DNA of 64,000 nucleotides from Hyphomicrobium_A sp963782555 (GCA_963782555.1 CAWAKB010000005.1:1-64000); one strand, 5' to 3'. Counted from the first letter of the stretch, positions 1-9,399 are shown. Notes: generated by a model from the letters alone, not told the origin. Numbers and translations: made by a program.

Positions 1-293
1 GGGCCGCCAGACTTGCTGCCAGCCTGTTGGAGACGGTGCGTATCGCGCTGTCACGCTCGAGTTTTCCGCATCAACTGCAAGGATGTGTTCGGTTTCGGCG
101 GGGCTGATACGGCATCGCACGCCCAGCTTTTGGAATTTTCCTGGCAACAAAAGACGTGCGCGCCCCGACGGAAGGGCGGCCTTGCGCACGTTCTCGGATT
201 TGAAGCGGCCGGACAAGGCCTCGTGCATGCCCCGGTGACTGCCAACTCTCATCGGGACGCCGGCCGCTCGCCTCAATCGGGAGCAACGACAGC
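1..293. other. no gene recognised at left edge
   Basis: This stretch leads up to the first convincing gene at 294. Open frames exist on both strands, but none shows a recognisable motif, signal peptide or ribosome binding site, and they overlap one another. It may contain the promoter of the gene at 294 and the end of something outside the window. I see nothing more in it. Confidence 0.4.
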
Positions 294-866
294 ATGACAC
301 GTAATCGCAAGTTCATCGTAGCGGGCTTGGCGCTCGCGGCCATCGGCCTCGCTGCCGCCGGCGCTTTCGCGGAGCGCGGTGGTGCGTGGGGACATCACGG
401 CTGGCACCATCACGGCGGGGACCTGATGGCCTTCGGCGGCCGGATGGGCAAGTTCTGCCGCGGCGACGGAGCGGAGATGGCCGATCACGTCCTCGTTCAC
501 ATCGAGCACAAGGTGAAGCCGACGGACGCCCAGAAGGCGGCCTTCGAGGAACTCAAGACCGCGACGAGGGCGGCCGCAGAGAAGATGAAGGCCGGTTGCC
601 CGCAGGTTGCTGGTGCCGAGGCACCGAAGGATGGCCGCAAGTCACCTTTGTCGCCGATCGAGCGTCTCGACCGCACGCAGGCCCGGCTCGAAGCCTCGCT
701 CGATGCGATCAAGACGGTGCGTCCTGCCGCGGAGAAGTTCTACGCGAGCTTGAGTGACGAGCAGAAGGCCGCCCTCGTAGAACATCGCGGCCATGGGTGG
801 CGTGATCGCGGAGACCGTCCGGGGCCGGATGCCCCGCCGCCCGCGCCACCCGCCCAGCCGCAATAA
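294..866 (+). CDS. Spy/CpxP-like periplasmic LTXXQ-type protein
   Basis: Small exported protein of 190 residues. Residues 1-26 form a signal peptide (basic start, hydrophobic core, GAFA cleavage region), followed by a His/Gly-rich stretch with HHGWHHHGG. Two helical segments resemble the repeats of the Spy/CpxP family: VKPTDAQKAAFEELK near residue 75 and a second ending LSDEQKAALVEH near 158. The C-terminus is Pro-rich. Spy-like proteins are periplasmic chaperones or stress and metal sensors; the His cluster could bind metal, but this is inference. A hairpin terminator follows at 881. A second family member lies at 37812-38501. Confidence 0.8.
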   Translation: MTRNRKFIVAGLALAAIGLAAAGAFAERGGAWGHHGWHHHGGDLMAFGGRMGKFCRGDGAEMADHVLVHIEHKVKPTDAQKAAFEELKTATRAAAEKMKAGCPQVAGAEAPKDGRKSPLSPIERLDRTQARLEASLDAIKTVRPAAEKFYASLSDEQKAALVEHRGHGWRDRGDRPGPDAPPPAPPAQPQ

Positions 867-880
867 CGCACAATGACGAC

Positions 881-902
881 GGCGGGCCATTCTTGGCCCG
901 CC
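881..902 (+). terminator. hairpin terminator after the Spy-like gene
   Basis: An 8-bp perfect stem, GGCGGGCC and GGCCCGCC, encloses the 6-base loop ATTCTT and is followed shortly by GTCTTTT. It lies 15 bases after the stop codon of the 294-866 gene, so it probably ends that transcript. Confidence 0.75.
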
Positions 903-1218
903 GATGTCTTTTGACGCGCGGCGCGGACTGCGGGGCTGGCCTATCTACGCCGTCGCAGTGCTCGTCGCGACCTGTCAGCCTTCGCCTTATGAGCGGAAGA
1001 GTTCGGTTGTTGGCGGCACTTACGCTTTGGGCCAATACCAGTCATCCGGCCACTCGCCCAAGCGGTAGGCTGTGACCGGATGCTCATAGATATCTTCTTC
1101 TTGAGCGTTGTGGATACGAACGAGCGCTTCGGTCGATTCGATTGTGGCGTCGAGCGAGCTCGGGTCGGTGTTCTCTTTACTCGCTCGCTCAGCAGCGGGA
1201 GAGCACAAATGCCGACCA
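903..1218. other. intergenic stretch with a possible gene fragment on the minus strand
   Basis: There is no complete gene here. The minus-strand frame that stops at 1020 ends with acidic, aromatic, protein-like sequence (EEDIYEHPVTAYRLGEWPDD then WYWPKA), but it has no plausible start, because the frame upstream is the antisense of the receiver gene. It could be the tail of a decayed gene cut by the events that left the recombinase remnant nearby. I do not recognise the family. Confidence 0.3.
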
Positions 1219-1587
1219 TCAACCGTCACTCGATCGGCCAGGCAGGAGACGCATAAGAATCTCGACCAGTTCGTCGTACTTGAAAGGTTTCCGAACGACG
1301 GCACGGTCGCGGAAGCCGTCCCACATTTCATCCCGGTTACCAGTGGCGACGAGGAACGGTACGCCACGTGCAGCCAGCGCTTCGGCCACCGCCTGGCTAC
1401 TAGTGCCATTGAGGTTCATATCCAACACGGCGGCATCGAAAACTTGTCCGTCAATCAAGCCGATGGCCTTGTCGACCGTGGAGGCCGAGACCACCGTCTC
1501 GCATCCGAGGTCGGCCAGCACATCTTCTATTGTCATCAGCAGCAGCGTTTCATCCTCGACGATGAGAATGCGACGGCCGGATAGCAA
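1219..1587 (-). CDS. stand-alone response regulator receiver domain protein
   Basis: A 122-residue receiver domain with no output domain. The acidic pair is in LIVEDE, the phospho-acceptor Asp in AVLDMNLNG (about residue 57), the conserved Thr in LVATGN and the conserved Lys in VRKPF. It would take phosphate from a histidine kinase not present here. The readable frame opens with TTG at 1587. A better start, ATG at 1597 preceded by GGGAGCGGCA, is one base out of frame. Removing one base from the run of four A/T at 1588-1591 would give MDKLLSGRRILIVEDE. So either the TTG start is used or a homopolymer error (or real frameshift) hides the true start. Confidence 0.75.
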   Translation of the reverse strand: MLSGRRILIVEDETLLLMTIEDVLADLGCETVVSASTVDKAIGLIDGQVFDAAVLDMNLNGTSSQAVAEALAARGVPFLVATGNRDEMWDGFRDRAVVRKPFKYDELVEILMRLLPGRSSDG

Positions 1588-1661
1588 TTTTATCCATTGC
1601 CGCTCCCTTCTGGTGCGGGAATGCTCATCGTACGAAGATCAGGCCGACTTCAGGATTCGAT

Positions 1662-3117
1662 GGGATCGCGCGCATTGACAGGCTGACGCGTTCGCTCGCC
1701 GATTTCGCCAAGATCGTCGACGTGTTCGACGCGCACGGTGCCTCGTTCGTCTCGGTGACGCAGCAGTTCAACACCACGACGTCCATGGGCCGCCTCACGC
1801 TCAATATGCTTCTGTCATTCGCGCAGTTCGAGCGTGAGATTGCAGGCGAGCGCATTCGCGACAAGATTGCGGCATCCAAGGCCAAGGGCATGTGGATGGG
1901 CGGCAATGTCCCGCTCGGCTACGACGTCAAAGAGCGCAAGCTGATCGTGAACGAGACCGAGGCTGAGACAGTTCGCTTGATCTTCCGGCGCTATTTGGAA
2001 CTCGGAACGGTGCGTATTCTGGGGCACGAGCTGGATCGGCTTGGCGTCGTCAGCAAGCGTCGCGAGGGCGCCGGTGGTGCCCTGGCGGGCGGAAACCGGT
2101 TCTCTCGCGGTGCCCTCTATACGTTGCTGCAGAACAGGCTCTATCGGGGCGAAATCGCGCACCAGGGCAAGATTTATCCAGGCCAGCACGAGGCGATCAT
2201 CGACGCCGAGCTCTGGCAAGTCGTCCAGGAGAAGCTGGCCGGCAATCGACAGGCACGAGCGCTCGGCGCATCTGCGGAGGAGCCCAGCCTATTTGCCCGA
2301 TTGATTGCGGACGGTGCCGGACAGCGCATGACGCCGACGCACGCGGTCAAGAAGGGCCGCCGCTATCGGTACTATGTCTCGACGCAACTCATAACCTGCA
2401 CCCGGACGAACCACGCCAAGGGCTGGCGCATTCCCGCGGGCGATGTCGAGGCTTTGGTCCTCAATCGGCTCCGCGCATTCTTTGCCTCGCAGCATGATGT
2501 TGGAGAAGCGTTGTCATGCTTCGATCTTGACGCCTCGACTCTTCGGTCAGCGCTGTCGAAGGCAATCCACCTCTCCGAAAGCTGGACGACTCTGCCATCG
2601 ATAAAGATTTCGAGAGCTTGTCCGATCTGTTATCGAGCGCGTTAGGGTCCAGGATGAAAAAGTCAACGTGTCGCTCAAGCCTAAGGAACTTGCATCTATC
2701 TTGTTGGGCAACAACTGCCGATTGCCATCGGATGGACAAGCCGATCTCATCGAGCTGTGCATCGAAGCCAAGCTGCGCCGGGCGGGTAAAGGAATAAGAT
2801 TGGTTGTCGGCGGGGGCATTGCCGAAAAGCCCGATAGGCAGATGATTGTTTTGCTGCGAGATGCGCATGCGACGCGCGATGCGCTTATGGCGGGCCGCGA
2901 CGAGACCATCGACGCGATGGCGCAGCGGCTAGGCGTCAAACGAGGCTATTTGTCGGCGCACATGCGCGTGACGTATCTCGCGCCGGATATTGTCCGCGCA
3001 CTCGTATCAGGACGATATCCACCCGAACTGACACCGGCGCGCCTTCTCTCTGTCAGCAAAGACCTCCCGCACAACTGGCAGCTCCAGCGCGCAGCCCTCG
3101 GCTTCGGGACACGGTAG
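1662..3117 (+). pseudogene. large serine recombinase, 5'-truncated and frameshifted
   Basis: Remnant of a phage- or element-type large serine recombinase. Family-like sequence begins near 1670 (IARIDRLTRSLADFAKIVDV) and runs through the SVTQQFNTTTSMGRL motif, the recombinase domain (GYDVKERKLIVNETEAETVR) and a zinc-ribbon-like region around TCTRTNHAKGW. About 80-90 N-terminal residues with the catalytic serine are missing: the bases before 1660 encode no recombinase. Near 2602-2612 the frame changes. The first frame ends at 2645, and the continuation RELVRSVIERVRVQDEKVNV runs in another frame to 3117, ending in the usual QRAALGF-like C-terminus. The product should be inactive. It marks the edge of a former mobile element beside tRNA-Gln. 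Confidence 0.85.
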
Positions 3118-3326
3118 CGCGCCGGCCGCGCTTCAAAACGATGCGAGTTTGACCGGCCGAAAAAAGGCCGACAGAGATAAATCGGCCTCGGAGCATACCA
3201 ACGTCCCGCAGAGACGCGGCCAGCCGCACGGGATCCCAAAATGTCTGTCGACAAGGCGCAGAATTTGCGACGAATTTTCGGCTACGGAAATTGACAAATA
3301 TGCAGCTATATCAATAAGTTAGTCTG

Positions 3327-3400
3327 TGGCTGGGGGACTAGGATTCGAACCTAGACAGGCAGAGTCAGAGTTTGCAGTCCTACCATTAGACGATCCCCCA
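3327..3400 (-). tRNA. tRNA-Gln (anticodon CTG)
   Basis: A 74-base cloverleaf with encoded CCA on the minus strand. The acceptor stem TGGGGGA pairs with TCCCCCA, the D-stem GTCT pairs with GGAC, and the T-arm CTAGG-TTCGAAT-CCTAG is perfect. The anticodon loop is CTCTGAC, so the anticodon is CTG (Gln). The anticodon stem GCAAA/TCTGC has an A-C mismatch at position 30-40, where G-C would be expected. Only spacer separates it from the recombinase remnant that ends at 3117. Confidence 0.92.
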
Positions 3401-3481
3401 ATGCCGGGATCTGGGGCGTCTTCGCCGCCGGATGCGGGCATATAACAGTTCACGTGCAGCCTCGCAACGGGGCAGGCTGGC

Positions 3482-4222
3482 TCAGCCCCCGCGCCCCACC
3501 AGCTCGGGCCGGTACTCAAAGTGCATCGTGTCGTAGTGGTGCCATTTGCCACCCCAGATGAAGCCGTGGCGCTCGAAGACGCGCACGATCTCCATGGGGA
3601 TCTCGTTCCTGTAGGCATAAGCGCCGTCCTTGCCGGGCTTGGTATTGCGCCAGTAATCCGAGTGCTTCAGCGCGATGTCGATGGCGATGGCGTACCCGTG
3701 CGCGGACATGCGCTTGGTCCCGGCGATCGGGCGGCAATTGTAGGTGCCGGCGGAGGGAAAGAGATAGACGTCGTAGCGGGCGGGAAGGGCATCAAGCTCG
3801 CGGCTGACGGCTTGCAGCGCGCGCGCCGCTCCGTTGATCTTGCTGAAGGGCAGGCGCTGGCCCTTCTTCTTGGGCAGCCAGACGACGGTCGTGAAGTTCT
3901 TCTCCACCTCGCCCTTGCGGCAGTTGCCGTAGACCTTGTCGAAGAACGCAGCATTGCGCGCCCGCCCCGGATCGACGTCCTTGGGGGGCGGTGCGACATC
4001 GCCCATCGGATACGGCACGGCGAGCATGTCCTCGATGTCGGGATGTGCGAGCCAATCCTTGAATGTCTTCTCGCCCTTGCCGTCGTCGAGCGGCATACGC
4101 GTGCCGTCCCGCCATATGAGCGTATTGCCGTCGATGCGCTCCAGCTGGTCGGGGTAGGCGGCGAGGAGGCGCTGGCGGGCGTCGTCTGAAAGATCGCCGG
4201 CGCGCGCCGTGCTGCAAACCAT
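3482..4222 (-). CDS. M15-family zinc D-Ala-D-Ala carboxypeptidase (VanY-like)
   Basis: A 246-residue exported peptidase of the M15 family, which trims terminal D-Ala or cleaves peptidoglycan peptides. The zinc-site motifs are visible near the C-terminus: SAHGYAIAIDI (SxHxxxxxxD type) and HHYDTMHFEY (HxxxxMHFE type). The N-terminus as read is MVCSTARAGD, which looks like only the end of a signal peptide. In the same frame upstream, hydrophobic AAALILA precedes it, but no ATG, GTG or TTG start is present, so the true start is uncertain (perhaps a CTG at about 4234, or a sequence error). It is transcribed away from ppx. Confidence 0.8.
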   Translation of the reverse strand: MVCSTARAGDLSDDARQRLLAAYPDQLERIDGNTLIWRDGTRMPLDDGKGEKTFKDWLAHPDIEDMLAVPYPMGDVAPPPKDVDPGRARNAAFFDKVYGNCRKGEVEKNFTTVVWLPKKKGQRLPFSKINGAARALQAVSRELDALPARYDVYLFPSAGTYNCRPIAGTKRMSAHGYAIAIDIALKHSDYWRNTKPGKDGAYAYRNEIPMEIVRVFERHGFIWGGKWHHYDTMHFEYRPELVGRGG

Positions 4223-4439
4223 GGCGAGGATCAGAGCGGCGGCGAGTTCGCAAGCACGACAGCATTCGTTAACCGTCCTTGAGAGCGTGAAAGGGAGAGC
4301 AGATTCCGGCGCGATAAGCGCGCTTTACGCGGGCGTGTTTGCTGGTAAAGTGTAACACAAGTGTCATCCAGAAGACGCCTGATGACAGCGGCGATCCGAT
4401 TCGTCGGGAAGCCCCAAGCCAGGCGCTGGAGTTTGAACC

Positions 4440-5657
4440 GTGCAGGGCTACCCCGATGACGGCGGCGCGATGGACGCGCCTGACGCCAGCGCCGCGGCCG
4501 AGGAGATTGCTCCGGTCCTGCAGGTCGCCGACACAATCGATCCGCTTCCGCAAGTCGCCGTGCGTGCCGGGCCGCAGCGCGGACCCCGCCCTCCGCCCGA
4601 TCGCCGCCCGGCGACGGGCGAGCGCGAAGCCGTCTACGGCGCGCTCGATCTCGGCACCAACAACTGCCGCCTCCTGCTTGCCAGACCGTCGCGGCGTGGC
4701 TTCCGCGTCACCGACGCCTTTTCGCGCATCATCCGCTTGGGCGAGGGCGTGGGCAAGACCGGGCGCCTGTCGGATGCCGCCATGGCGCGCACCTTCGACG
4801 CGCTCAAGGTGTGCGCGGGCAAGCTCGAGCGCGCGCGTGTGCGCCGTTCGCGCCTCGTTGCGACGGAAGCTTGCCGCATCGCCGAGAACGGCCCGGCGTT
4901 TCTCGCCGAGGTGCGCGCCAAGCTGGGGCTCGACATCGAGGTGCTGACGCCTGAGAGCGAGGCGCGGCTTGCGGTCTCCGGCTCGGCCGCGCTGATCGAC
5001 CCCACCTGCGACTACGTGCTCGTGTTCGACATCGGCGGCGGCTCGTCCGAGCTGATCCTGCTGGATTTGGCGCGTCGCAACCGCCGCCGCGACCGCCACT
5101 TCGGCGACCGCGCCGATGCGCAAAACTGCATGGTCGCGTGGACCTCGCTGCCGGTCGGCGTCGTGACGCTGGCTGAGCGCTTCGGGGGCAGGCATGTGAG
5201 CCCTGAGGACTTCGAGGCGATGGTGGCCGAGACGAGCGCGCGGCTGCAGCCCTTCGAGGCGCAGCACAAGCTCAGCGCGCGCCTGCAGGGCCGGCGTCTG
5301 CACATGCTCGGCACCTCCGGCACCGTCACCACCGTTGCCGGCATCCATCTCGGCCTGCCGCGCTACGACCGCAACCGCGTCGATGGCTGCTGGCTCGACG
5401 TCCGTGACGTGCGCGCCGTCACCGATGACCTCATCGCCCGCACCTACGAGGAGCGCATCGCCGAACCGTGCATCGGCCGCGACCGCGCCGACCTCGTGCT
5501 CGCCGGTTGCGCCATCCTCGAGGCGGTGTTGCGCCTGTGGCCGTGCGAGCGCCTGCGTGTCGCCGACCGCGGATTGCGCGAGGGCATCCTCACAACGCTG
5601 ATGAGCGAGGACGGCGTCTTGCGCACCGGCCGGCGCCGGCGCGGCGGGCGGCGCTAG
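4440..5657 (+). CDS. ppx: Ppx/GppA exopolyphosphatase / pppGpp phosphatase family protein
   Basis: A 405-residue member of the ASKHA-fold phosphatase family, which removes terminal phosphate from polyphosphate or converts pppGpp to ppGpp. Family signatures are GALDLGTNNCRLL (phosphate-1 loop, about residue 63), VATEACR, LTPESEARLAVSG and VFDIGGGSSELI (phosphate-2 loop). The length fits short alphaproteobacterial members with no C-terminal HD extension. GTG at 4440 and ATG at 4470 are alternative starts; the first 55 residues are low-complexity Ala/Pro/Arg sequence. The next gene, rlmE, starts 9 bases downstream, a pairing common in this group, so they are likely co-transcribed. Confidence 0.9.
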   Translation: MQGYPDDGGAMDAPDASAAAEEIAPVLQVADTIDPLPQVAVRAGPQRGPRPPPDRRPATGEREAVYGALDLGTNNCRLLLARPSRRGFRVTDAFSRIIRLGEGVGKTGRLSDAAMARTFDALKVCAGKLERARVRRSRLVATEACRIAENGPAFLAEVRAKLGLDIEVLTPESEARLAVSGSAALIDPTCDYVLVFDIGGGSSELILLDLARRNRRRDRHFGDRADAQNCMVAWTSLPVGVVTLAERFGGRHVSPEDFEAMVAETSARLQPFEAQHKLSARLQGRRLHMLGTSGTVTTVAGIHLGLPRYDRNRVDGCWLDVRDVRAVTDDLIARTYEERIAEPCIGRDRADLVLAGCAILEAVLRLWPCERLRVADRGLREGILTTLMSEDGVLRTGRRRRGGRR

Positions 5658-5666
5658 AGGCCGATT

Positions 5667-6365
5667 ATGAAGAAAGCGCGCAGCGGCCCGGGCGGTGGCA
5701 ACCGCCAGCTTCACGTGCGTCTGCAAGCGGCGCGCAAGCACCGCCCGTCCTCGCAGCGCTGGCTCGAGCGCCAGCTCAACGATCCCTACGTTGCGGCCGC
5801 CAAGCGCGAGGGCTGGCGCTCGCGTGCGGCCTTCAAGCTCACCGAGATCGACGACAAGCATCACTTCCTCAAGCCGGGAAAGCGCGTCATCGACCTGGGC
5901 GCCGCGCCCGGCGGCTGGGCGCAGGTGGCGGCCGCGCGCGTGCAATCGGTCGCGGGCAAGGGGCAGGTCGTCGCCATCGACATCTCCGCCATGGAGCCCT
6001 TGGCCGGGGTCGAGATCCTGCACCTCGACTTCATGGACGAGCACGCCGAGGAGCGGCTCAAAGAGCGCCTGCGCGATGGCGGCGCCGACGTCGTCCTCTC
6101 CGACATGGCCGCGCCCACCACCGGGCACACGCGCACCGATCATTTGCGCATCATGGGCCTCGCCGAGGCCGCCGCGCACTTCGCCGTCGACGTGCTCTCG
6201 CCCGGCGGCACCTTTCTCGCCAAGGTGCTGCAGGGTGGCACCGAGCGCGAACTGCTGGACCTCCTGAAGCGGTCCTTTGCCAGCGCGCGCCACGTCAAGC
6301 CGCCGGCGTCTCGCGCCGATTCGGCCGAGCTCTATGTGCTGGCGACAGGCTACCGCACCTCCTGA
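5667..6365 (+). CDS. rlmE: 23S rRNA (uridine-2552-2'-O)-methyltransferase RlmE/FtsJ
   Basis: A 232-residue SAM-dependent methyltransferase that methylates the ribose of U2552 in the A loop of 23S rRNA late in 50S assembly. Motifs: SRAAFKLTEIDDKH, the SAM loop VIDLGAAPGGWAQVAA (about residue 76), catalytic-site SDMAAPTTGHTRTDH, and the motif around GTFLAKVLQGG with the catalytic Lys. The basic N-terminal extension (GGNRQLHVRLQAARKHRPSS) is typical of alphaproteobacterial copies. It starts 9 bases after ppx and ends with a 16-base convergent overlap with the hydrolase gene on the other strand. Confidence 0.94.
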   Translation: MKKARSGPGGGNRQLHVRLQAARKHRPSSQRWLERQLNDPYVAAAKREGWRSRAAFKLTEIDDKHHFLKPGKRVIDLGAAPGGWAQVAAARVQSVAGKGQVVAIDISAMEPLAGVEILHLDFMDEHAEERLKERLRDGGADVVLSDMAAPTTGHTRTDHLRIMGLAEAAAHFAVDVLSPGGTFLAKVLQGGTERELLDLLKRSFASARHVKPPASRADSAELYVLATGYRTS

Positions 6366-7369
6366 TCCTTGCCGCCGCCGCCCGTGAGCTGCGCGAGCCC
6401 TTCGAGCAGCGCGGCGTTGAACCGCTCGGGCGCCTCGACCTGCGGCGCGTGCCCCAGATCGGCGAAGGTGACGAGCCGCGCGTGGGGAATGCGCGCTGCC
6501 GCCTCGCGCGCCAGCACCGGATAGTTGCCGAGCTTGGCTGCGTCCTCCGGCTTGGCGCGGTCGCGGCCGACGGCCGTGCGGTCGCGCTCGCCGATGAGCA
6601 GGAGCGTCGGCACTTTGATGTTCCCGATCTCATGGATCACCGGCTGCGACTGGATCATGTCGGTGGCGCGCGCCTGCGCCCAGGCGACGCGCTTCCCGTC
6701 CTTGCCGCGGTACATGCTGGCGAGCATGTCGACCCAGCGGTCGTAGGCCGGGCGCCACGTGCCGTGGTAGTAGGAGGCGAGCTGATAGGTCTTGATGCTT
6801 GCCGCGTCGGTTTTCAGCGCCTTGGCGTAAAGCGCGTCGATCGTCGCCGGCGGCACACCCTTCGCGGTCGAGTCCTCCAGCCCGATGGGATCGACCAGCA
6901 CCAGCGCGTGCGTGTCGTCGGGGTACTGGAGCGCGTAGCGCATGCCAAGCATGCCGCCCATAGAGCGCCCGATGATGATCGGCTTCTTGATCCCGAGCGA
7001 AGCGAGCAGCGCGTGCGTGTTGGCGGCGAGCTGGTGAAAGCTCATCTGGTAGGCGGCGGGCTTTGCCGAGCGGCAGAAGCCGATCTGATCGGGCACGATG
7101 ACGCGGTAGCCGGCAGCCGAGAGCGGCTTGATGACGCTCTCCCACGTCGCGCCGCAGAAGTTCTTGCCGTGGAGCAGCACCGCCGTGCGCCCGTTGGGCG
7201 TTTTCGGCGCGATGTCCATGTAGGCCATCCACACGTTCTCGTTCTGCGAACGGAAGTCGTAGCGGGCGACCGGATAGGGATAGGGGAAGTCGGCGAGGTA
7301 GGGGTCGGCGCGGGCGCCGCTTGCGGCTGCGATGAGGAGGGCGGCGACGAGGGGAAGATGGCGGATCAT
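6350..7369 (-). CDS. exported alpha/beta-fold hydrolase
   Basis: Starting from ATG 7369, 339 residues begin with a signal peptide (MIRHLPLVAALLIAAASGARA), so the enzyme probably acts in the periplasm. The hydrolase core has VLLHGKNFCGATW (oxyanion region), the nucleophile elbow GRSMGGMLG with Ser, an acid after the LLLIGERD strand, and a C-terminal His in ADLGHAPQVEAP. The set Ser-Asp-His fits esterases, lactonases and haloperoxidase-like hydrolases; the substrate cannot be told. A longer open frame back to 7462 lacks signal-peptide logic. It converges on and overlaps rlmE by 16 bases. Confidence 0.85.
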   Translation of the reverse strand: MIRHLPLVAALLIAAASGARADPYLADFPYPYPVARYDFRSQNENVWMAYMDIAPKTPNGRTAVLLHGKNFCGATWESVIKPLSAAGYRVIVPDQIGFCRSAKPAAYQMSFHQLAANTHALLASLGIKKPIIIGRSMGGMLGMRYALQYPDDTHALVLVDPIGLEDSTAKGVPPATIDALYAKALKTDAASIKTYQLASYYHGTWRPAYDRWVDMLASMYRGKDGKRVAWAQARATDMIQSQPVIHEIGNIKVPTLLLIGERDRTAVGRDRAKPEDAAKLGNYPVLAREAAARIPHARLVTFADLGHAPQVEAPERFNAALLEGLAQLTGGGGKDQEVR

Positions 7370-8068
7370 GGGCCTCCGGGGCTTGGTAGCGATCCGTCTC
7401 CACGTGGGCATTTCCCGGTGTGAAGTCCACCCGCGTGCAGTGCGTCTGTTGTCCACGATCATTTGGCCTCGCGGCTCGCTCGAGCCCGAAGGTTTGAGAA
7501 GCGAAGGGAGCGCGGGCGCCGAAGCGCTGCGATCCTGTTCGAACTCAGGGCAGCCTTGCGGCGCCCGCGCGCGAAGTCTCTCATGGCCGAGGGTGCGGTC
7601 ACGACGTCAGCGCGCTTCGGCCCCAACCCGCCCAGCAGGCCATCGTTTCGGGACCTAGGCTGCTGCCGTGCTCGAACACCGAGCGCGGCCGCTGCCGAAG
7701 GGCGTCCGTGCGCTCTGTTGCCGTTGCGCACAGCCTCGATCGCACGACCTGAGATCTGAGGAGAGCGTCCTCACACCGCCGCCCGCAACGGCACGGCACG
7801 ACGGCTCACTCAGGCTCCGCTCCCTGCCCCGCGTCAGACGCTCAAGCTTGCCGCGTCCCTTGTGGCGGCAGGGATGCGAGGAGGATAGGGGAGGCGGCAG
7901 CGGCGGGGATTAGTTTTTACGCGCTCGCTCCCGCTGCAGAGCGGGGGCCACGCCAGATTCAGTAAACGCTAGGCAGGTAGTCGTGGTCGTGGGCGAGGCG
8001 ATGCCGCCACCGAACACCGCTTCACTGTCGAAGCCGACCTTTCCGTGACTTTCAGCAGCCCTTCGCAA
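7370..8068. other. about 700 bases without a recognised gene
   Basis: Open frames here are short, Arg/Ala-rich and overlap on both strands, with no motif, signal peptide or ribosome binding site. Near 7934 the stretch GCAGAGCGGGGGCCACGCC is a degraded match to the hairpin repeat family found at 21.9 and 63.4 kb. The promoter for the hydrolase gene (minus strand) should lie at the left side. Otherwise I see nothing. Confidence 0.5.
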
Positions 8069-8296
8069 CTACGGAAAATCCGGCTGCTTTCCCTCGCCCA
8101 GAGGCCAGAGGTCGAAGGTTGTCGCGAAGGCACGCATGCGTGCATCGAACGCCTCTAGGCCAAAGGCTGTCTCCAAAGGACAATTCGGCTTGGTGCAGCC
8201 GAACTCTCGGCGACAGTCCGCTTCCGCCCGGCACACGCGCACGCTCTTTCCGACACGCGCGCAATACTGGTAGCGAGGATCCGTTGAATGGAGCAT
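8069..8296 (-). CDS. small Cys-rich hypothetical protein
   Basis: A 75-residue protein (start ATG 8296; an alternative ATG at 8320 adds 8 residues). It contains five cysteines, YCARVGKSVRVCRAEADC with GCTKPNCPLE, spaced like a small metal- or disulfide-stabilised domain, followed by a helix and a Pro-rich tail. No signal peptide is seen. It is not a family I can name. Its composition is protein-like rather than antisense-like, which is why I include it. It lies between the gene-poor stretch and the carbonic anhydrase gene on the same strand. Confidence 0.55.
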   Translation of the reverse strand: MLHSTDPRYQYCARVGKSVRVCRAEADCRREFGCTKPNCPLETAFGLEAFDARMRAFATTFDLWPLGEGKQPDFP

Positions 8297-8481
8297 GAGA
8301 CGACCCTCCCATTGCCGCAACTCGAGGATCGGCGAGTCTCGGTGGGGGCGTCTTGACCTGGGTCAAGCTGCGCAGGGGCACTTAGACGCACGGAAACGTC
8401 TGCGTGGGCCACTCCCAGCGGCGTGTTGTGAGGCGGCGACACGCTTCTCGAAGGCCGTTCGGCCTCGGGCCTTGCTCAGAC

Positions 8482-9219
8482 TCAGCCGGCGTCCGTCTCG
8501 AAGAAATCGACCTTGCCGGTGTCGAGATCGTATTCGGCCGCGACGATCTTGAGCTTACCCGCGCCCACCGCCTCCGAGAGGATGGTGCTCGCTGTGGTGA
8601 GCCGGCGCGCGGTGCGCAATGCGCTCTCGCGGATGGTGTTGGCCAGGAAGTCGCCGGGTGCATCGCGAACGGACAACGCCGCCGGCACGATGGGATCGAT
8701 CATCGGACCGATGGAGCCGGGATAGGTGGCATTCTTGGTGACGACCTTGCACGCCGCATCCACGGCGCCGCAGCGGCTGTGACCGAGGATGACGATGAGC
8801 GGTGAGCCGAGAACCGCCGTGCCGTACTCGACGGTGCCGATCGCGCCGGTGTCGACCAGATTGCCGGCGTTGCGCGCAACGAAAAGCTCGCCGAGGCCGA
8901 GCCCGCCGAATATCAGCTCCGGCGGCACGCGGCTGTCGGCGCACGCGACGATGGTGGACCATGGCGCTTGTCCGGAGGCCACGCGCGCACGCTGGTTGGA
9001 GAGCTTGGCGACGCACAGCTCCGGTGCGGCAGCATAATGGGCGTTGCCCTCTTTGAGGGCGGCGAGCGCTTGGTCCGGGCTCCTCGGAGCCGCGATTGAT
9101 GCCGCTTCGGCCCTGGGGGCCGCGACGCTCATTACGGCGAGCGCTGCCGGCAAGCCGATACCTGCCATGGCGAGCACGCCGCGGCGATCGAATTGGCGGT
9201 CAGGGCAGCACTTTGGCAT
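8482..9219 (-). CDS. exported beta-class carbonic anhydrase
   Basis: A 245-residue enzyme interconverting CO2 and bicarbonate. The start is ATG 9219 with GGAGACC just upstream. The N-terminus has a twin-arginine-type signal (DRRGVLAMAGIGLPAALAVM, ending APRAEAA), so a folded zinc protein is probably exported to the periplasm. Zinc ligands and the Asp-Arg dyad are seen in IVACADSRVPPE (Cys, Asp, Arg) and ILGHSRCGAVDA (His, Cys). Residues 44-245 fit the full-length beta-class domain. The longer frame back to 9540 has no support. Confidence 0.92.
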   Translation of the reverse strand: MPKCCPDRQFDRRGVLAMAGIGLPAALAVMSVAAPRAEAASIAAPRSPDQALAALKEGNAHYAAAPELCVAKLSNQRARVASGQAPWSTIVACADSRVPPELIFGGLGLGELFVARNAGNLVDTGAIGTVEYGTAVLGSPLIVILGHSRCGAVDAACKVVTKNATYPGSIGPMIDPIVPAALSVRDAPGDFLANTIRESALRTARRLTTASTILSEAVGAGKLKIVAAEYDLDTGKVDFFETDAG

Positions 9220-9399
9220 GGCGGTCTCCTCAACGTGGCTCATGGTCCGAACCGCCAGAGGAGACCTTGCCCAGATTGAGATTTCCTCACATTCAGCCGG
9301 CAAAATGTCGGGATCGAGCGTCTTTGCCGAGCTGCGCGGATGACAAGGCAGGGCGGCGCAGCCAAGATGCGCCCCCCGGAATGGAACGAGGAGGACCCG

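Noticed and set aside
4269..6293. A 674-codon open frame on the minus strand opposite ppx and rlmE
   Set aside because: It is the antisense of two well-supported genes; its His/Arg/Ala/Gly-rich sequence lacks any motif and is a by-product of high GC.
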